Assembly (NCBI GenBank): GCA_040752595.1
Contig: JBFMGX010000015.1
Location: forward strand, 95,087 to 159,086
Origin: Candidatus Zixiibacteriota bacterium
GTDB taxonomy: Bacteria > Zixibacteria > MSB-5A5 > WJJR01
DNA length: 64,000 bases
Reading direction: 5' to 3'
Part shown: one piece after another, positions 1 to 8,633 of the stretch
How positions within the stretch are numbered: the first letter of the stretch is position 1
Layout of the letters: each line of letters begins with the position of its first letter
Made by a program: the position numbers and the translations under genes
Notes under the pieces: model-generated
What the model was told of the DNA's origin: nothing
Seen by the model: the letters and a program-made list of their open reading frames with translations, nothing else
Databases searched by the model: none

Positions 1-1179
1 CTTTGCGGCACCGGCGCGCACGGGCGGAAATGGGTCAGAGATCAGTGTCCGCAGGGCGGGCAGAACCACCGTGGTATCGATGGGAGCGAAGCGCTGGGCC
101 TTCTCGAGGGCATCGAGGAACGCCAGGCGAACGAGCGGGTTGGGGTCGGCGGCGGCGGGCACGATCGACTCGCCGCAGGGGAGATCGCGCTGATTGCAGA
201 GAACCAATGTCGCCTGAAGGCGAACCGCGGGCTCCGGGTGGTGCAGCAGTTTCCGTAGCGCCGGCAGCGCCGGGGGATACCAATGCTCCCCGATCGCCCG
301 CGTCAGTCGCGTGACCACGCCGGGATCGGTCTCTGTCTCCAAGCGCGGCAGCACGCGCGACACGGTGGTGGTGTCGCGCGCAATCAGGAGGGCATCGGCG
401 CAGGCGGTCCGGACACGGGGATCGGGATCATCAAGACCCTCAACGATGATATCCGACGTGGATGGAAGACGCCCGGAGGCGGCCAAACGATAGAGGAGCC
501 CCCGCGTGGTGGGGTCCGGATCATGCCGATGGGCGGCCGCCCACTCGGCCGCCGGCTTCGACAAACAGCGAATCAGAGAGTAGATCGCACCTCGTCGTAT
601 GGTCGGGTCCGGGTCATTGCACAGGGGCAGGACCGAGTCGACAACGTCTCGCCGGTTGACCAAGTCCAGCGTCTGCGCCGTCTGCAGGCGCACCCGGGGA
701 TCGGCGTGGTGCAGCAAGTGGATATAGCGCTGATACTCATCCCGGGCATAGACCCGTCCCAGCCCCTGCAGGATGGCGATCAAGGCACCGGGATCCTGCT
801 CCCTGGCGACCGCCTGCAGGAGGGCATCCTTGCCGTATTTCCATTGCCAGATCCCGAAGGCGCAGGCCGCCATGGCCCGGACCTTGGCGCTGGGGTCGTC
901 CAGAAGGACACGCCGCACGGAGTCGATCGCCAGCGTGTCATTGACCCGCCCAACAGCCAACATGGCGCGTTCGCGGACCTGCTCGTTGCGATCAGACAAG
1001 TAGCTCAGAAGCTTGCCATTGGCGGTCCACCCCTGGTCCTCCCAAACGGCGATCTGGGCGAGCTTCCTGCGCGTGGCCTTCTCGCCGGTGCCGCAGGAGG
1101 CAACGACCAGGGTCAAGACGATGGCACCGATCGCTTGAGCGAATCGGGAGAGCCACCGGTGGTCAGACATGAAGGTCAT
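1..1179 (-). CDS. HEAT-repeat lipoprotein, C-terminus cut by window edge
   Basis: This reading frame is open from ATG 1179 to the left edge (393 codons, no stop). The N-terminus has a hydrophobic stretch ending in VVASC, a lipobox-like signal with Cys near residue 29, so it is probably an envelope lipoprotein. The rest consists of roughly 30-residue helical repeats with motifs such as DPSAKVRAMAA, DPDPTIRRGA, DPDPRVRTACADAL and HPEPAVRLQA, typical of HEAT/PBS-lyase-like repeats that form protein-binding solenoids. Start 1179 is chosen because AGGAAG lies about seven bases upstream; ATG 1170 is an alternative. Partner and function are unknown. A long plus-strand frame (283-2037) is only its antisense shadow. 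It lies 132 bases downstream of nth on the same strand. Confidence 0.85.
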   Translation of the reverse strand, partial: MTFMSDHRWLSRFAQAIGAIVLTLVVASCGTGEKATRRKLAQIAVWEDQGWTANGKLLSYLSDRNEQVRERAMLAVGRVNDTLAIDSVRRVLLDDPSAKVRAMAACAFGIWQWKYGKDALLQAVAREQDPGALIAILQGLGRVYARDEYQRYIHLLHHADPRVRLQTAQTLDLVNRRDVVDSVLPLCNDPDPTIRRGAIYSLIRCLSKPAAEWAAAHRHDPDPTTRGLLYRLAASGRLPSTSDIIVEGLDDPDPRVRTACADALLIARDTTTVSRVLPRLETETDPGVVTRLTRAIGEHWYPPALPALRKLLHHPEPAVRLQATLVLCNQRDLPCGESIVPAAADPNPLVRLAFLDALEKAQRFAPIDTTVVLPALRTLISDPFPPVRAGAAK

Positions 1180-1311
1180 GGGCGCTTCCTGTCGTTGTTC
1201 TTACACGTTCGGCATGGTCCCGGTGCAGCCCCGCGCTGCCAGAATCATAAGGATACGGAATGGTCGCCCCGGCGATCAAGGGCGACGGGATCGAGGGAAC
1301 GGCGAGAGTGT

Positions 1312-1968
1312 CTACGTCAGATGGTCTCGTGCCGTGGGACAGTCCGGGGCCAACGGGCACTCGTCACAACGGGGACGTCGGGCCGGGCAGAGGGTACGGC
1401 CATGCCAGATCAGACGATGCGAGAATTCGATCCAATGACTCTGGGGCAGAAGGCGCATCAGATCAGCTTCGATCCGTGCCGGGTCGCGATGGGCCGTCAA
1501 CCGCAAACGGCGCGACAGGCGCATGACATGGGTATCGACAACGACCCCCTCGGCGATGCCGAAGGCGGTGCCCAAGACGACATTGGCGGTCTTGCGGCCG
1601 ATGCCATCGAGGGCGGTCAACTCCGCCAACGTGCGCGGCACATCGCCGCCATGCCGTTCGACCAACGCCCGGCTGGCGGCGATGATGTGGCGGGTCTTCG
1701 AGCGGAAGAAGCCGGTCGGACGGATGATCTCCTCCACAGCGGCGGGATCGGCATGCGCGAAGTCCGCCACGGTCCGGTATCGGGCAAAAAGCGTGGGCGT
1801 GACCTGATTGACACGTTCATCGGTGCATTGGGCGGAGAGAATCGTTGCGACCAGAAGCTGGAAGGGGTCGTCGTGCGTCAGGGCGCAACGGGCGGGGTAA
1901 CGACGCGCCAAAGCCCGGGCAATGCGCCGGGCGCGGGCGGAACGGTCACTGTGGGATTCGCGCGGCAT
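1312..1968 (-). CDS. nth: Endonuclease III (DNA glycosylase/AP lyase)
   Basis: This is a base-excision repair glycosylase that removes oxidised pyrimidines and cleaves the abasic site. The 218 residues match the usual family length. Visible hallmarks are the helix-hairpin-helix LDGIGRKTANVVLG with catalytic Lys126, catalytic Asp145 in VVVDTH, and the C-terminal [4Fe-4S] cluster motif C-x6-C-x2-C-x5-C (Cys194, 201, 204, 210). ATG 1968 is used; no strong ribosome binding site is visible. The HEAT-repeat lipoprotein follows on the same strand. It fits the Fe-S theme of the neighbourhood (Mrp, IscU-like, NadA). Confidence 0.95.
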   Translation of the reverse strand: MPRESHSDRSARARRIARALARRYPARCALTHDDPFQLLVATILSAQCTDERVNQVTPTLFARYRTVADFAHADPAAVEEIIRPTGFFRSKTRHIIAASRALVERHGGDVPRTLAELTALDGIGRKTANVVLGTAFGIAEGVVVDTHVMRLSRRLRLTAHRDPARIEADLMRLLPQSHWIEFSHRLIWHGRTLCPARRPRCDECPLAPDCPTARDHLT

Positions 1969-2432
1969 CGCTGGTCCAATGTGATCCGACGCTGGGATAC
2001 GCGGCGATTCACGCCACTGTTAGAATCGGATTCATGATCGCAAACGGGAGACAAGGGCTTGGTGCCACGGGTTCTCGCGTCCGTGAACTCCAATCCGCGG
2101 AAGCACCGGCACGGGTCTGAAGACCCGTGGCACATCGACTCAGAATCATGGGACCCGTCATTGCACACGCGATCCGGCAAATGTGCGATTCTGCCTGGAC
2201 ACCCCTCACCCTACCCTCTCCCCAGAGGGGAGAGGGGCAATGATAACCTCTCCCTCCGGGAGAGGTCGATCCGACCGGAGGCCGGATCGGGTGAGGGAGT
2301 TTGCCCGTTGACTGCTCCGCCCCCGATTACGATCGCCAACAAACCACGACGAGAGAAGATCGTTCTTGTGTATCATGGGTGACGGGGATAGATTCGCGCC
2401 GTCTTGCGCCTCGCAGGACAGGAGAAGAACCA
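1969..2432. other. Intergenic region with palindromic repeats
   Basis: No gene is supported here. The stretch between divergent nth and alr holds a perfect hairpin at 2110-2129 (CACGGGTCT/AGACCCGTG), a related outer arm GTGCCACGGGT at 2062-2072 complementary to ACCCGTGGCAC at 2123-2133, and the G/C-rich element at 2202-2300. Promoters of both genes must lie here, but none is clear by eye. Confidence 0.6.
2202..2300. repeat. Palindromic repeat, CTCTCCC/GGGAGAG family
   Basis: A hairpin at 2214-2236 (CCCTCTCCCC, loop AGA, GGGGAGAGGG) is followed at 2245-2297 by an inverted copy of the 51-bp element found at 4159-4209 and 19971-20021. This copy differs in the central arm (CCGACCGGAGGCCGG in place of CCGCCGCAGGCGG). 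Confidence 0.8.
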
Positions 2433-3659
2433 TTGCCGAAACATCACATGAACAAACAACGGAACGAAGCCCCGCAGAAGACCTGGGTTGAGATCGACGT
2501 TGCGACGTTGCGAACGAACCTGCGCTGCCTCCATGAGGTCATCGGCCCGCATCGTGAGATGGTGCTGATCGTCAAATCGGACGCCTACGGGCACGGGGCG
2601 GTCACCGTGGCAGCGGTCGCGGCCGCGGAGGGGGTTCGGCACTTCGCCGTGGCGGCGGTCGCGGAGGCGGCGGCGCTGCGCAACGCCGGCATTACCCATG
2701 AGATTGTCCTGTTGCATCCGCCCCTGGAATTCGAGGTACCGGCGACGATCGAGCTTGCGTTGACGCCGACGTTATCGGATGAATCGACGGCGATGAACCT
2801 GAACCGGCTGGCCGGGCACAGGCCGTTGCCGGTGCACGTGGAGATCAACACCGGGCTCAACCGTCTCGGTTTCGATTGGCAGACGGCGGTCGATGCGGTC
2901 AGCCGGATCACCACGTTGCCGCATCTGCGAATCACCGGGATCTTCACCCACTTCCGCGCGGCCCACAGTGAAGGTGCGGAATCGGTTCGCCGTCAGATGG
3001 AACGGTTCCAGAGCGTGCTCGACGGCTTGAAGGCGCGACGGATCGACGTCGGCTTCCGTCACGTGGCATCATCATTGGCCGTGGTTTACCACCCCGAGAC
3101 GTGCCTGGATGGCATCCGGCCGGGGATGATCGTGTATGGCGGGATGAGCATTCCGAAGCCGTCACTCGAATCTGAAGGCGACGAGACACCGCCGCGCGCC
3201 CTGGCCGGGATTCGGCCGGTCATGTCGGTGAGGACGCGGGTTCTGCACGTGTTGGATGTGCGTGCCGGCGAGTGGGTCCACTACGGCGATGCCTACCAGG
3301 CGGAACGGCCAATGCGTGTGGCGGTGCTGCCGATCGGGTACGGGATGGGATACTCACGCCACTTCTCGAACAACGGCTGGGTGCTGATTCGGGGGCGCCG
3401 TGTGCCGGTCGTCGGCGTGGTCGGGATGGATATGACGATGGTCGAAGTGGGGAAGATCCCGGTCGCGATCGGCGACGTGGTCACGCTCTTGGGGCGCGAC
3501 GGGCCGGATGAGATCACGGCGGTGGAACTGGCCGAATGGGTCGGAACTATCCCCTACGAGATCACCTGCCGCCTGGGGAACGCCCTGCCGCGCATCGTCA
3601 CCGGGATGGAGACGGGACAGCCAAAGAACCACGTCTTCAAACATGCCCCGGTGCCATAG
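2433..3659 (+). CDS. alr: Alanine racemase
   Basis: This PLP enzyme interconverts L- and D-alanine for peptidoglycan synthesis in the cytoplasm. The PLP-binding lysine is in VLIVKSDAYGHG near the N-terminus; the TIM-barrel part carries EINTGLNRLGF and GIFTHF; the C-terminal beta domain carries VHYGDAY (catalytic Tyr region), PIGYGMGY and VVGMDMTMVEVG. TTG 2433 is preferred because AGGAG at 2420-2424 lies eight bases upstream, giving 408 residues. ATG 2448 is the alternative and is too far from that site. The frame is open further upstream to 2301, but that part is repeat-derived. It converges with the DUF971 gene. Confidence 0.93.
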   Translation: MPKHHMNKQRNEAPQKTWVEIDVATLRTNLRCLHEVIGPHREMVLIVKSDAYGHGAVTVAAVAAAEGVRHFAVAAVAEAAALRNAGITHEIVLLHPPLEFEVPATIELALTPTLSDESTAMNLNRLAGHRPLPVHVEINTGLNRLGFDWQTAVDAVSRITTLPHLRITGIFTHFRAAHSEGAESVRRQMERFQSVLDGLKARRIDVGFRHVASSLAVVYHPETCLDGIRPGMIVYGGMSIPKPSLESEGDETPPRALAGIRPVMSVRTRVLHVLDVRAGEWVHYGDAYQAERPMRVAVLPIGYGMGYSRHFSNNGWVLIRGRRVPVVGVVGMDMTMVEVGKIPVAIGDVVTLLGRDGPDEITAVELAEWVGTIPYEITCRLGNALPRIVTGMETGQPKNHVFKHAPVP

Positions 3660-3750
3660 ACGACTTCTCCGCGCAGGAGTGCGCTGCCGCAATCCCTTTC
3701 CGACGAGTCCCAAGCATCCCGACGGGACAACGCGACCGTGTCCGGTCGCG

Positions 3751-4071
3751 TCATTCACTCTGCCACAACCGCTCCGCCAATTCCCAAAGCCGCTCCCAGG
3801 TGTAGAGCCCGGTGTTGTGGCCGTCGCTCCATTGAATCTGGATGGCGTAGCGGCCGACCGGCTGGATCGAAAGCGGATGCACATCGGCGGCGACGGTGTC
3901 GTCGCGCAGCAACTTGCGCCCGGTCATCTCCTCGATGCAGGACGCGCAGGGGCATTCCAGACGCAGGAAACGGGCGGGAAAGATCGTCTCGCGGCCGTTG
4001 TTCCAGCGAATCTTGACATCGTGCTGGTGGGCGCGGGCGATTTCGATGGGGGTGGGCGTGGGGGAGGTCAT
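3751..4071 (-). CDS. DUF971 (GBBH-like N-terminal) domain protein
   Basis: This 106-residue single-domain protein contains an IRWNNGRE strand, the cysteine-rich LECPCASC segment and the closing IQWSDGHNTGLYTWERLWEL, as in the DUF971 family. That domain is found fused to Mrp-type ATPases in plant HCF101 and at the N-terminus of gamma-butyrobetaine hydroxylases. A role in Fe-S cluster handling is inferred from the neighbouring mrp gene on the same strand. ATG 4071 is preferred because GAGG lies five bases upstream; GTG 4077 is an alternative. The stop converges on alr. Confidence 0.82.
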   Translation of the reverse strand: MTSPTPTPIEIARAHQHDVKIRWNNGRETIFPARFLRLECPCASCIEEMTGRKLLRDDTVAADVHPLSIQPVGRYAIQIQWSDGHNTGLYTWERLWELAERLWQSE

Positions 4072-4472
4072 GGTCACCTCAAGGGGCTGAAGCCCCTCGT
4101 CCTCAGATTGCCGCCTCGAACCTGAGAATTTCCAACACCGTGGACGGACAAAAGAGCACCCTCACCCGATCCGCCTGCGGCGGATCGACCTCTCCCGGAG
4201 GGAGAGGTTGTCAATCCCCCTCTCCCTCCGGGAGAGGGTCGGGGTGAGGGATTCGGACATATCGGATATCGTATCACGCTTCCTTGTGTATCAACGGGAT
4301 AGATCACAATTCTCTCTTTGTTAGAAGCCCTGAGCGACTTGTCCCGACCCGAACGGTGTGATGGAAGCGAAGGGTCTGCTTTTCGACGGAGAACGTGTAA
4401 CAGCAGATGCTTCGCTCCGCTGCATGACAATCCCCGTTCCAGACGTCTTCTCCGAGGGTTCTCAACCCCATG
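4072..4472. repeat. Repeat-filled gap between DUF971 and mrp
   Basis: No gene is seen. The gap holds an AGGGGCTGAAGCCCCT hairpin at about 4080-4100, the 51-bp element at 4159-4209 (identical to 19971-20021), a second inverted CTCTCCC/GGGAGAG copy to about 4250, and a REPIN-like element at about 4328-4429 whose inner arms read GGGTCTGCT and CAGCAGATGCTTCGCT. Confidence 0.8.
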
Positions 4473-5546
4473 TCAAAACGTGATCTTCACCGGTTGTGCA
4501 TCGGCCAGCGCGTTGCGGATGCTCACTTGGGCGGCGAGGTTGCGCGCGATTTCCTGAAAGGCGTTCGCAGCCGGTGAGGACGGGTCGGCGACGACGATCG
4601 GTTCACCGGAGTCGGAGGTCTCGCGCACACGGGTGGCCAGCGGGATCTCGCCCAGGAAGGGGACCCCGAGCCGCTCGGCGGCGCGTCGCGCCCCGCCGTT
4701 GTCGAAGATGTACTCGCGATGACCGCAGTGCGAGCAGGAAAAGTAGCTCATGTTCTCGATCAAACCCAGGATCGGCGATTTGAGTTGGTTGAACATGATC
4801 ACGGCCTTCTCGGCGACCTGCAGAGCCACATCCTGCGGCGTGGAGACAATCGCGGCGCCGGTGAGCGGGATGCGTTGACAGAGACTGAGATGGATATCGC
4901 CGGTTCCCGGGGGAAGATCGACGATCAGATAATCGATTTCACCCCATTCGACGCCGCCGAGGAATTGATCGATCATCTTGGTGAGCATCGGGCCGCGCCA
5001 GACGACCGCCTGATCGGGTTTGAGGAAGAAGCCCATCGAGATCACTTTGACGCCATACGCCTCCACCGGCATGATGCCCGCGGGGCCGGGAACAGGGAGA
5101 TCGGTGATGCCGAGAATGGTCGGGATGCTGGGGCCATAGACGTCGGCATCCATCAGCCCGACTTTGGCGCCGGTCTGGGCCAGCGCGACGGCGAGGTTGG
5201 CCGAGACGGTCGACTTGCCCACGCCCCCTTTGCCGGAGCCGATGGGGACGACATTGCGCACGCCGGGGATGAGTGTCTCGGCCATCTGGCCCAGCGTGGG
5301 ACGGACCTGCGCCTCCATCTTCACCCGCACCCGATCGACGCCGGGCAGGGCACGGACCGCGTCTTCGGCCTCCTGCTGCAAGCGGTCCTTGACCGGGCAG
5401 GCGGGTGTCGTGAGTTCGAGGGTGACGGCCACTTCGCCATCGCAGATCGCCACGTTTTTGACAAAGCCCAATGTCACGATGTCACGATGCAGATCGGGGT
5501 CGATGACCCGCCGCAAGGCAGTCAGTACTTGTTCCTGAGTGGGCAC
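4473..5546 (-). CDS. mrp: Mrp/ApbC-type Fe-S cluster carrier ATPase
   Basis: This is a cytoplasmic P-loop NTPase that carries and transfers Fe-S clusters. Its 357 residues divide into an N-terminal MIP18/DUF59 domain (1-85, with DPDLHRDIVTLG and the conserved Cys50 in TTPACPVKD) and the ATPase domain with the deviant Walker A GSGKGGVGKST at 103-113, a Walker B-type strand IDYLIVDLPPGTGD at about 205-217, and the cluster-binding pair Cys271/Cys274 in SCSHCGH. GTG 5546 is chosen because it begins at the domain boundary and has GGGAAG seven bases upstream; the open frame reaches 5801. The DUF971 gene lies downstream on the same strand, so together they reproduce the HCF101 domain set. Confidence 0.93.
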   Translation of the reverse strand: MPTQEQVLTALRRVIDPDLHRDIVTLGFVKNVAICDGEVAVTLELTTPACPVKDRLQQEAEDAVRALPGVDRVRVKMEAQVRPTLGQMAETLIPGVRNVVPIGSGKGGVGKSTVSANLAVALAQTGAKVGLMDADVYGPSIPTILGITDLPVPGPAGIMPVEAYGVKVISMGFFLKPDQAVVWRGPMLTKMIDQFLGGVEWGEIDYLIVDLPPGTGDIHLSLCQRIPLTGAAIVSTPQDVALQVAEKAVIMFNQLKSPILGLIENMSYFSCSHCGHREYIFDNGGARRAAERLGVPFLGEIPLATRVRETSDSGEPIVVADPSSPAANAFQEIARNLAAQVSIRNALADAQPVKITF

Positions 5547-5815
5547 GGTGAGTCTTCCCTTTCCGACGGTCTCCTGCCAGCAGGCAGCATAGGCAGGCAG
5601 GACCGGCTCATAGCATACGCACGGAATCCGGAATCCTTGGTGCCGTTTGACAAATGCTGGCGACGCGAAGAGTAGTCTTCTGTTCCGGCGGACCGTGTCA
5701 AAACAAGACCGGATCGCACCGGTAGGGGGGAAAAAACTTGACTGAACGCCATAGCCGGCGGTAAAGTCGTCCTCTCGGCGTCGTTGCCTTCCTCCGGACA
5801 ACCCCGTGACGCCGA

Positions 5816-6208
5816 ATGAGATGTTGTGAACCGGCGAACTTGGGACACGCTGTGGTGGCGGATTTTGCGGCGGTCGCGATCTTTCTCGTCCTCGGGGCGG
5901 CGCTGGTTCTCTTTCTCTTCTTGCTGTCCCGACTGATCCGTCCGGCCGCTCCCAATCCGATCAAACTCTCCACTTATGAATGCGGCGAGACGCCGATCGG
6001 GTCGGGGTGGATTCAGTTCAATGTCCGCTTCTACATCTTCTGTCTGATCTTTGTCATTTTTGACGTCGAAGTCGTCTTCCTGTTCCCGTGGGCGATTGTC
6101 TTTCAATCGCTGGGAATGTTCGCGTTTGTCGAGATGGTGGTCTTCGTCGCCATCCTGTTGTTCGGGCTGTATTACGCGTGGCGCAAGGGGTTCCTGCGGT
6201 GGTATTAG
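5816..6208 (+). CDS. nuoA: NADH-quinone oxidoreductase subunit A
   Basis: This small membrane subunit of respiratory complex I lies at the junction with the peripheral arm. The 130-residue protein has three hydrophobic helices and the family motif YECGETPIGSGWIQFNVRFYI, then IFDVEVVFLFPWA. It opens a gene cluster on this strand, but the expected nuoB, C and D do not follow; nuoH is next after a repeat-filled gap. ATG 5816 is the first start. GTG codons around residue 13 are possible alternatives, and no strong ribosome binding site decides between them. Confidence 0.95.
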   Translation: MRCCEPANLGHAVVADFAAVAIFLVLGAALVLFLFLLSRLIRPAAPNPIKLSTYECGETPIGSGWIQFNVRFYIFCLIFVIFDVEVVFLFPWAIVFQSLGMFAFVEMVVFVAILLFGLYYAWRKGFLRWY

Positions 6209-6235
6209 CGATGGCGGCGCATGGTGTGCAGACGC

Positions 6236-6419
6236 AGGGGGCCGAAAGCCCCCTGTCCTCGATGTTGGTCGGCAAGGGGCTGAAGCCCCTTGTTTACCCA
6301 TGTGAACATCAAAAGGGCCGTCCGTGAAAAAGCAGGTTCCTCGCTCCGCTCGGAACGACAGCTCTTGGTAGAGACAGGAATCTGCCTGTCACCCCGAGCG
6401 AAGCGAGGGGCCTGCTGTT
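6236..6419. repeat. Mixed palindromic repeats between nuoA and nuoH
   Basis: Two stem-loop modules of the GGGGCTGAAGCCCC type (6237-6298) are followed by two inverted REPIN-family halves: 6330-6360 (AGCAGGTTCCTCGCTCCGCT...) and 6386-6419 (CTGTCACCCCGAGCGAAGCG...). They fill most of the 262-base gap. Confidence 0.8.
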
Positions 6420-6470
6420 TCATGAAGGAAGAGACTATAGGCACGTCTGCGGTGTGAAGGCGTAGCGAGG

Positions 6471-7508
6471 ATGCTGGAACTCGAGAAACTGGTCGACTGG
6501 GTTGGCGACCTGATCGCGTCGGTCGTGACGTCGCTCGGCTTGGGCCCGGTGTGGGTGACTCTGGCGCAGACCGTCGTCGCCTTTCTCGCGGTGTTCGCCT
6601 TCATCGTCGTTGTCGTCCTGTTCCTGGTGTGGTGGGAGCGCAAGGTCTCGGCGCGCATCCAGATGCGATTGGGGCCGATGCGGGTCGGCTGGCATGGGGT
6701 CCTGCAGACGATCGCCGATGCGGTCAAGCTCCTGCAAAAGGAGGACATCACCCCGGCGCATGTCGACCGCGGCGTCTACTTCTGGGCGCCGGTGATCACC
6801 TTCGTCGCCGCCGCCGCGGTGTATGTGACCATCCCCTTCGGCAAGGGGCTGATCGTCCGCGATCTCAACATCGGCATTCTCTACATTCTGGCGATCACGA
6901 CTTTCACCGTGATCGGCCTGCTCATGGCCGGGTGGTCGTCGAACAACAAGTATACTCTCCTGGGCGGATTTCGCTCGGCGGCGCAGGTTGTGTCCTATGA
7001 AGTCCCGATGGCGCTGGCGGTGCTCGGCGTGATGATGTTCACGCAGACCTTCTCCATGGCCGAGATCGTCGGCCAGCAGGGGAAGTTCTACCAATGGTAC
7101 ATCTGGCGGCAGCCGATCGGCTTTGTCATCTATTTCGTGGCCGCCACCGCCGAATGCAACCGTACGCCGTTCGATCTCCCCGAGGCCGACTCCGAGCTGG
7201 TGGCGGGGTTTGTCACCGAGTACTCCGGGATGAAGTTCGCCATGTTCTTCCTGGCGGAGTTCATCAACATGTTCACCGTCTCGGCGATCGCGACGACGTT
7301 ATTCTTCGGCGGCTGGAACGGGCCGCTGTTGCCGTCGTGGATGTGGTTTATGATCAAGACGTTGATCGGCGTCTTCGTGCTGATGTGGTTCCGCTGGACC
7401 TATCCGCGCCTGCGCGTCGATCAGTTGATGGGGTTTGCGTGGAAGCTCCTGCTGCCGCTGGCGTTCGTGAACCTGCTGGTGACGGGATTGGTGCTGAGTC
7501 TGGTGTGA
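6471..7508 (+). CDS. nuoH: NADH-quinone oxidoreductase subunit H
   Basis: This membrane subunit forms part of the quinone chamber of complex I. The 345 residues carry about eight hydrophobic helices and the conserved WWERKVSARIQMRLGPMRVG near residues 58-75, the loop ADAVKLLQKEDITPAHVD, and the acidic quinone-site loop AECNRTPFDLPEADSELVAG. The start ATG 6471 has a weak AAGG about nine bases upstream. It is followed by nuoJ without an intervening nuoI, a departure from the standard operon order. Confidence 0.96.
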   Translation: MLELEKLVDWVGDLIASVVTSLGLGPVWVTLAQTVVAFLAVFAFIVVVVLFLVWWERKVSARIQMRLGPMRVGWHGVLQTIADAVKLLQKEDITPAHVDRGVYFWAPVITFVAAAAVYVTIPFGKGLIVRDLNIGILYILAITTFTVIGLLMAGWSSNNKYTLLGGFRSAAQVVSYEVPMALAVLGVMMFTQTFSMAEIVGQQGKFYQWYIWRQPIGFVIYFVAATAECNRTPFDLPEADSELVAGFVTEYSGMKFAMFFLAEFINMFTVSAIATTLFFGGWNGPLLPSWMWFMIKTLIGVFVLMWFRWTYPRLRVDQLMGFAWKLLLPLAFVNLLVTGLVLSLV

Positions 7509-7535
7509 GTCCATGTTCGTGGTCGAAACAGAGCA

Positions 7536-7654
7536 CTGTCATCCTGAGCGAGTTCCGTCCGTCGGAGCGGACGGAATGAAGCGAAGGATCTGCTGTTCTT
7601 CCTCTGAGGACAACAGCAGATTCCTCATCCGCCGGGGCGGATTCGGAATGACAG
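7536..7654. repeat. REPIN-like element between nuoH and nuoJ
   Basis: A complete inverted-repeat element starts with CTGTCATCCTGAGCGA and ends with TCGGAATGACAG. Inner arms AAGGATCTGCTG and CAGCAGATTCCTC surround a short loop, and each side carries an extra small hairpin (CCGTCCGTCGGAGCGGACGG and ATCCGCCGGGGCGGAT). Confidence 0.85.
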
Positions 7655-7661
7655 AGGGACG

Positions 7662-8207
7662 ATGCCGGTGGATGGAATGACGATCGCATTCTTCGCCCTC
7701 GCCCTGTTGATCATCGTCAGCGCGCTCTCGGTGGTGACGACGAAGAACATCTTCCATTCGGCGATCTTCCTGATCCTGGCGCTGTTCGGCGTGGCGGGGA
7801 TCTTTGTCCTGCTGGAGGCGCCCTTCCTGGCGGCGGCGCAGGTTCTGATTTATGTCGGCGCGGTGGCGATCCTGATGATCTTCGCGGTCATGATGACGGC
7901 GCGCATCGCGGATGCCACACTGCAGCACACCAACGAGCAGGTACCGTTGGGATTGGTCATCTCGGCTGGTCTTCTGGCGGTGATTCTCTATTCGCTCTGG
8001 CAGACGCCGATCTCGGTCAGCGCGGCGGCCCCGGTCTCCGGCGCGGGGAAGAAGTTGGGTGAGTTGTTTCTCACGAAGTTCGTGTTGCCGTTTGAGGTCG
8101 TGTCCGTGCTGCTGTTGGCGGCCTTGATCGGGGCCTTGATCATCGCCAAGCGGGACCGGGGCGTCACGGCGCGGGACGCGACTGAGGACCAGAGCACCAA
8201 TGTCTGA
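7662..8207 (+). CDS. nuoJ: NADH-quinone oxidoreductase subunit J
   Basis: This is a membrane subunit of complex I located in the centre of the membrane arm. The 181 residues contain five predicted hydrophobic helices with the family sequence VVTTKNIFHSAIFLILALFG and the pi-bulge helix region AAAQVLIYVGAVAILMIFAVMM. ATG 7662 is used; Met six codons later is possible. The gene is 14 bases upstream of nuoK, the tightest spacing in the cluster and the only gap without a repeat. Confidence 0.95.
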   Translation: MPVDGMTIAFFALALLIIVSALSVVTTKNIFHSAIFLILALFGVAGIFVLLEAPFLAAAQVLIYVGAVAILMIFAVMMTARIADATLQHTNEQVPLGLVISAGLLAVILYSLWQTPISVSAAAPVSGAGKKLGELFLTKFVLPFEVVSVLLLAALIGALIIAKRDRGVTARDATEDQSTNV

Positions 8208-8222
8208 CGCTGGCATACGACC

Positions 8223-8537
8223 ATGGGACCGATCGGACTGAATCACTATCTGGCGCTGGCGGCGGTGGTCTTTTGCATCGGCATCTACGGCATGCTGACG
8301 CGACGCAACGCCATCGGCGTGCTGATGTCGGTCGAGCTCATGTTCAATGCGGTCAACATCACACTGGTGGCGTTCTCGCGCTTCGTCACGCCGCAGGATG
8401 CCACCGGACAGGTGGTGGCGGCCTTCACGATCGCGGTGGCGGCGGCCGAGGCGACCATCGCGCTGGCGATCGTGCTGTTGATTTACCAGCATCATCGCGG
8501 GATTGACGTGGATCGGATCAATATCATGAAGTGGTAG
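8223..8537 (+). CDS. nuoK: NADH-quinone oxidoreductase subunit K
   Basis: This 104-residue, three-helix membrane subunit is related to MrpC antiporter subunits. It has the typical start LNHYLALAAVVFCIGIYGML, then TRRNAIGVLMSVELMFNAVNI carrying the conserved glutamate in helix 2, and AAAEATIALAIVLLIYQ with the second conserved glutamate. Family length is normal. It sits between nuoJ and nuoL in the standard order. Confidence 0.96.
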   Translation: MGPIGLNHYLALAAVVFCIGIYGMLTRRNAIGVLMSVELMFNAVNITLVAFSRFVTPQDATGQVVAAFTIAVAAAEATIALAIVLLIYQHHRGIDVDRINIMKW

Positions 8538-8543
8538 GGAGAA

Positions 8544-8576
8544 ACAGCAGATCCCTCGCTGCGCTCGGGATGACAG
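8544..8576. repeat. REPIN-family half element between nuoK and nuoL
   Basis: A single half copy reads ACAGCAGATCCCTCGCTGCG followed by CTCGGGATGACAG, immediately after the nuoK stop. Confidence 0.8.
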
Positions 8577-8633
8577 TACGGGGATTCGCTGAGACAGACA
8601 GGGGCAGGTTCACAGAGTAGAAGAGCAGTGTCC

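Noticed and set aside
283..2037. 584-codon open frame on the plus strand
   Set aside because: It is antisense to nth and the HEAT-repeat lipoprotein, has low-complexity composition and no domain.
4072..4472. Clustered palindromes considered as a CRISPR array
   Set aside because: Copies are inverted and irregularly spaced, of different families, without equal-length spacers.
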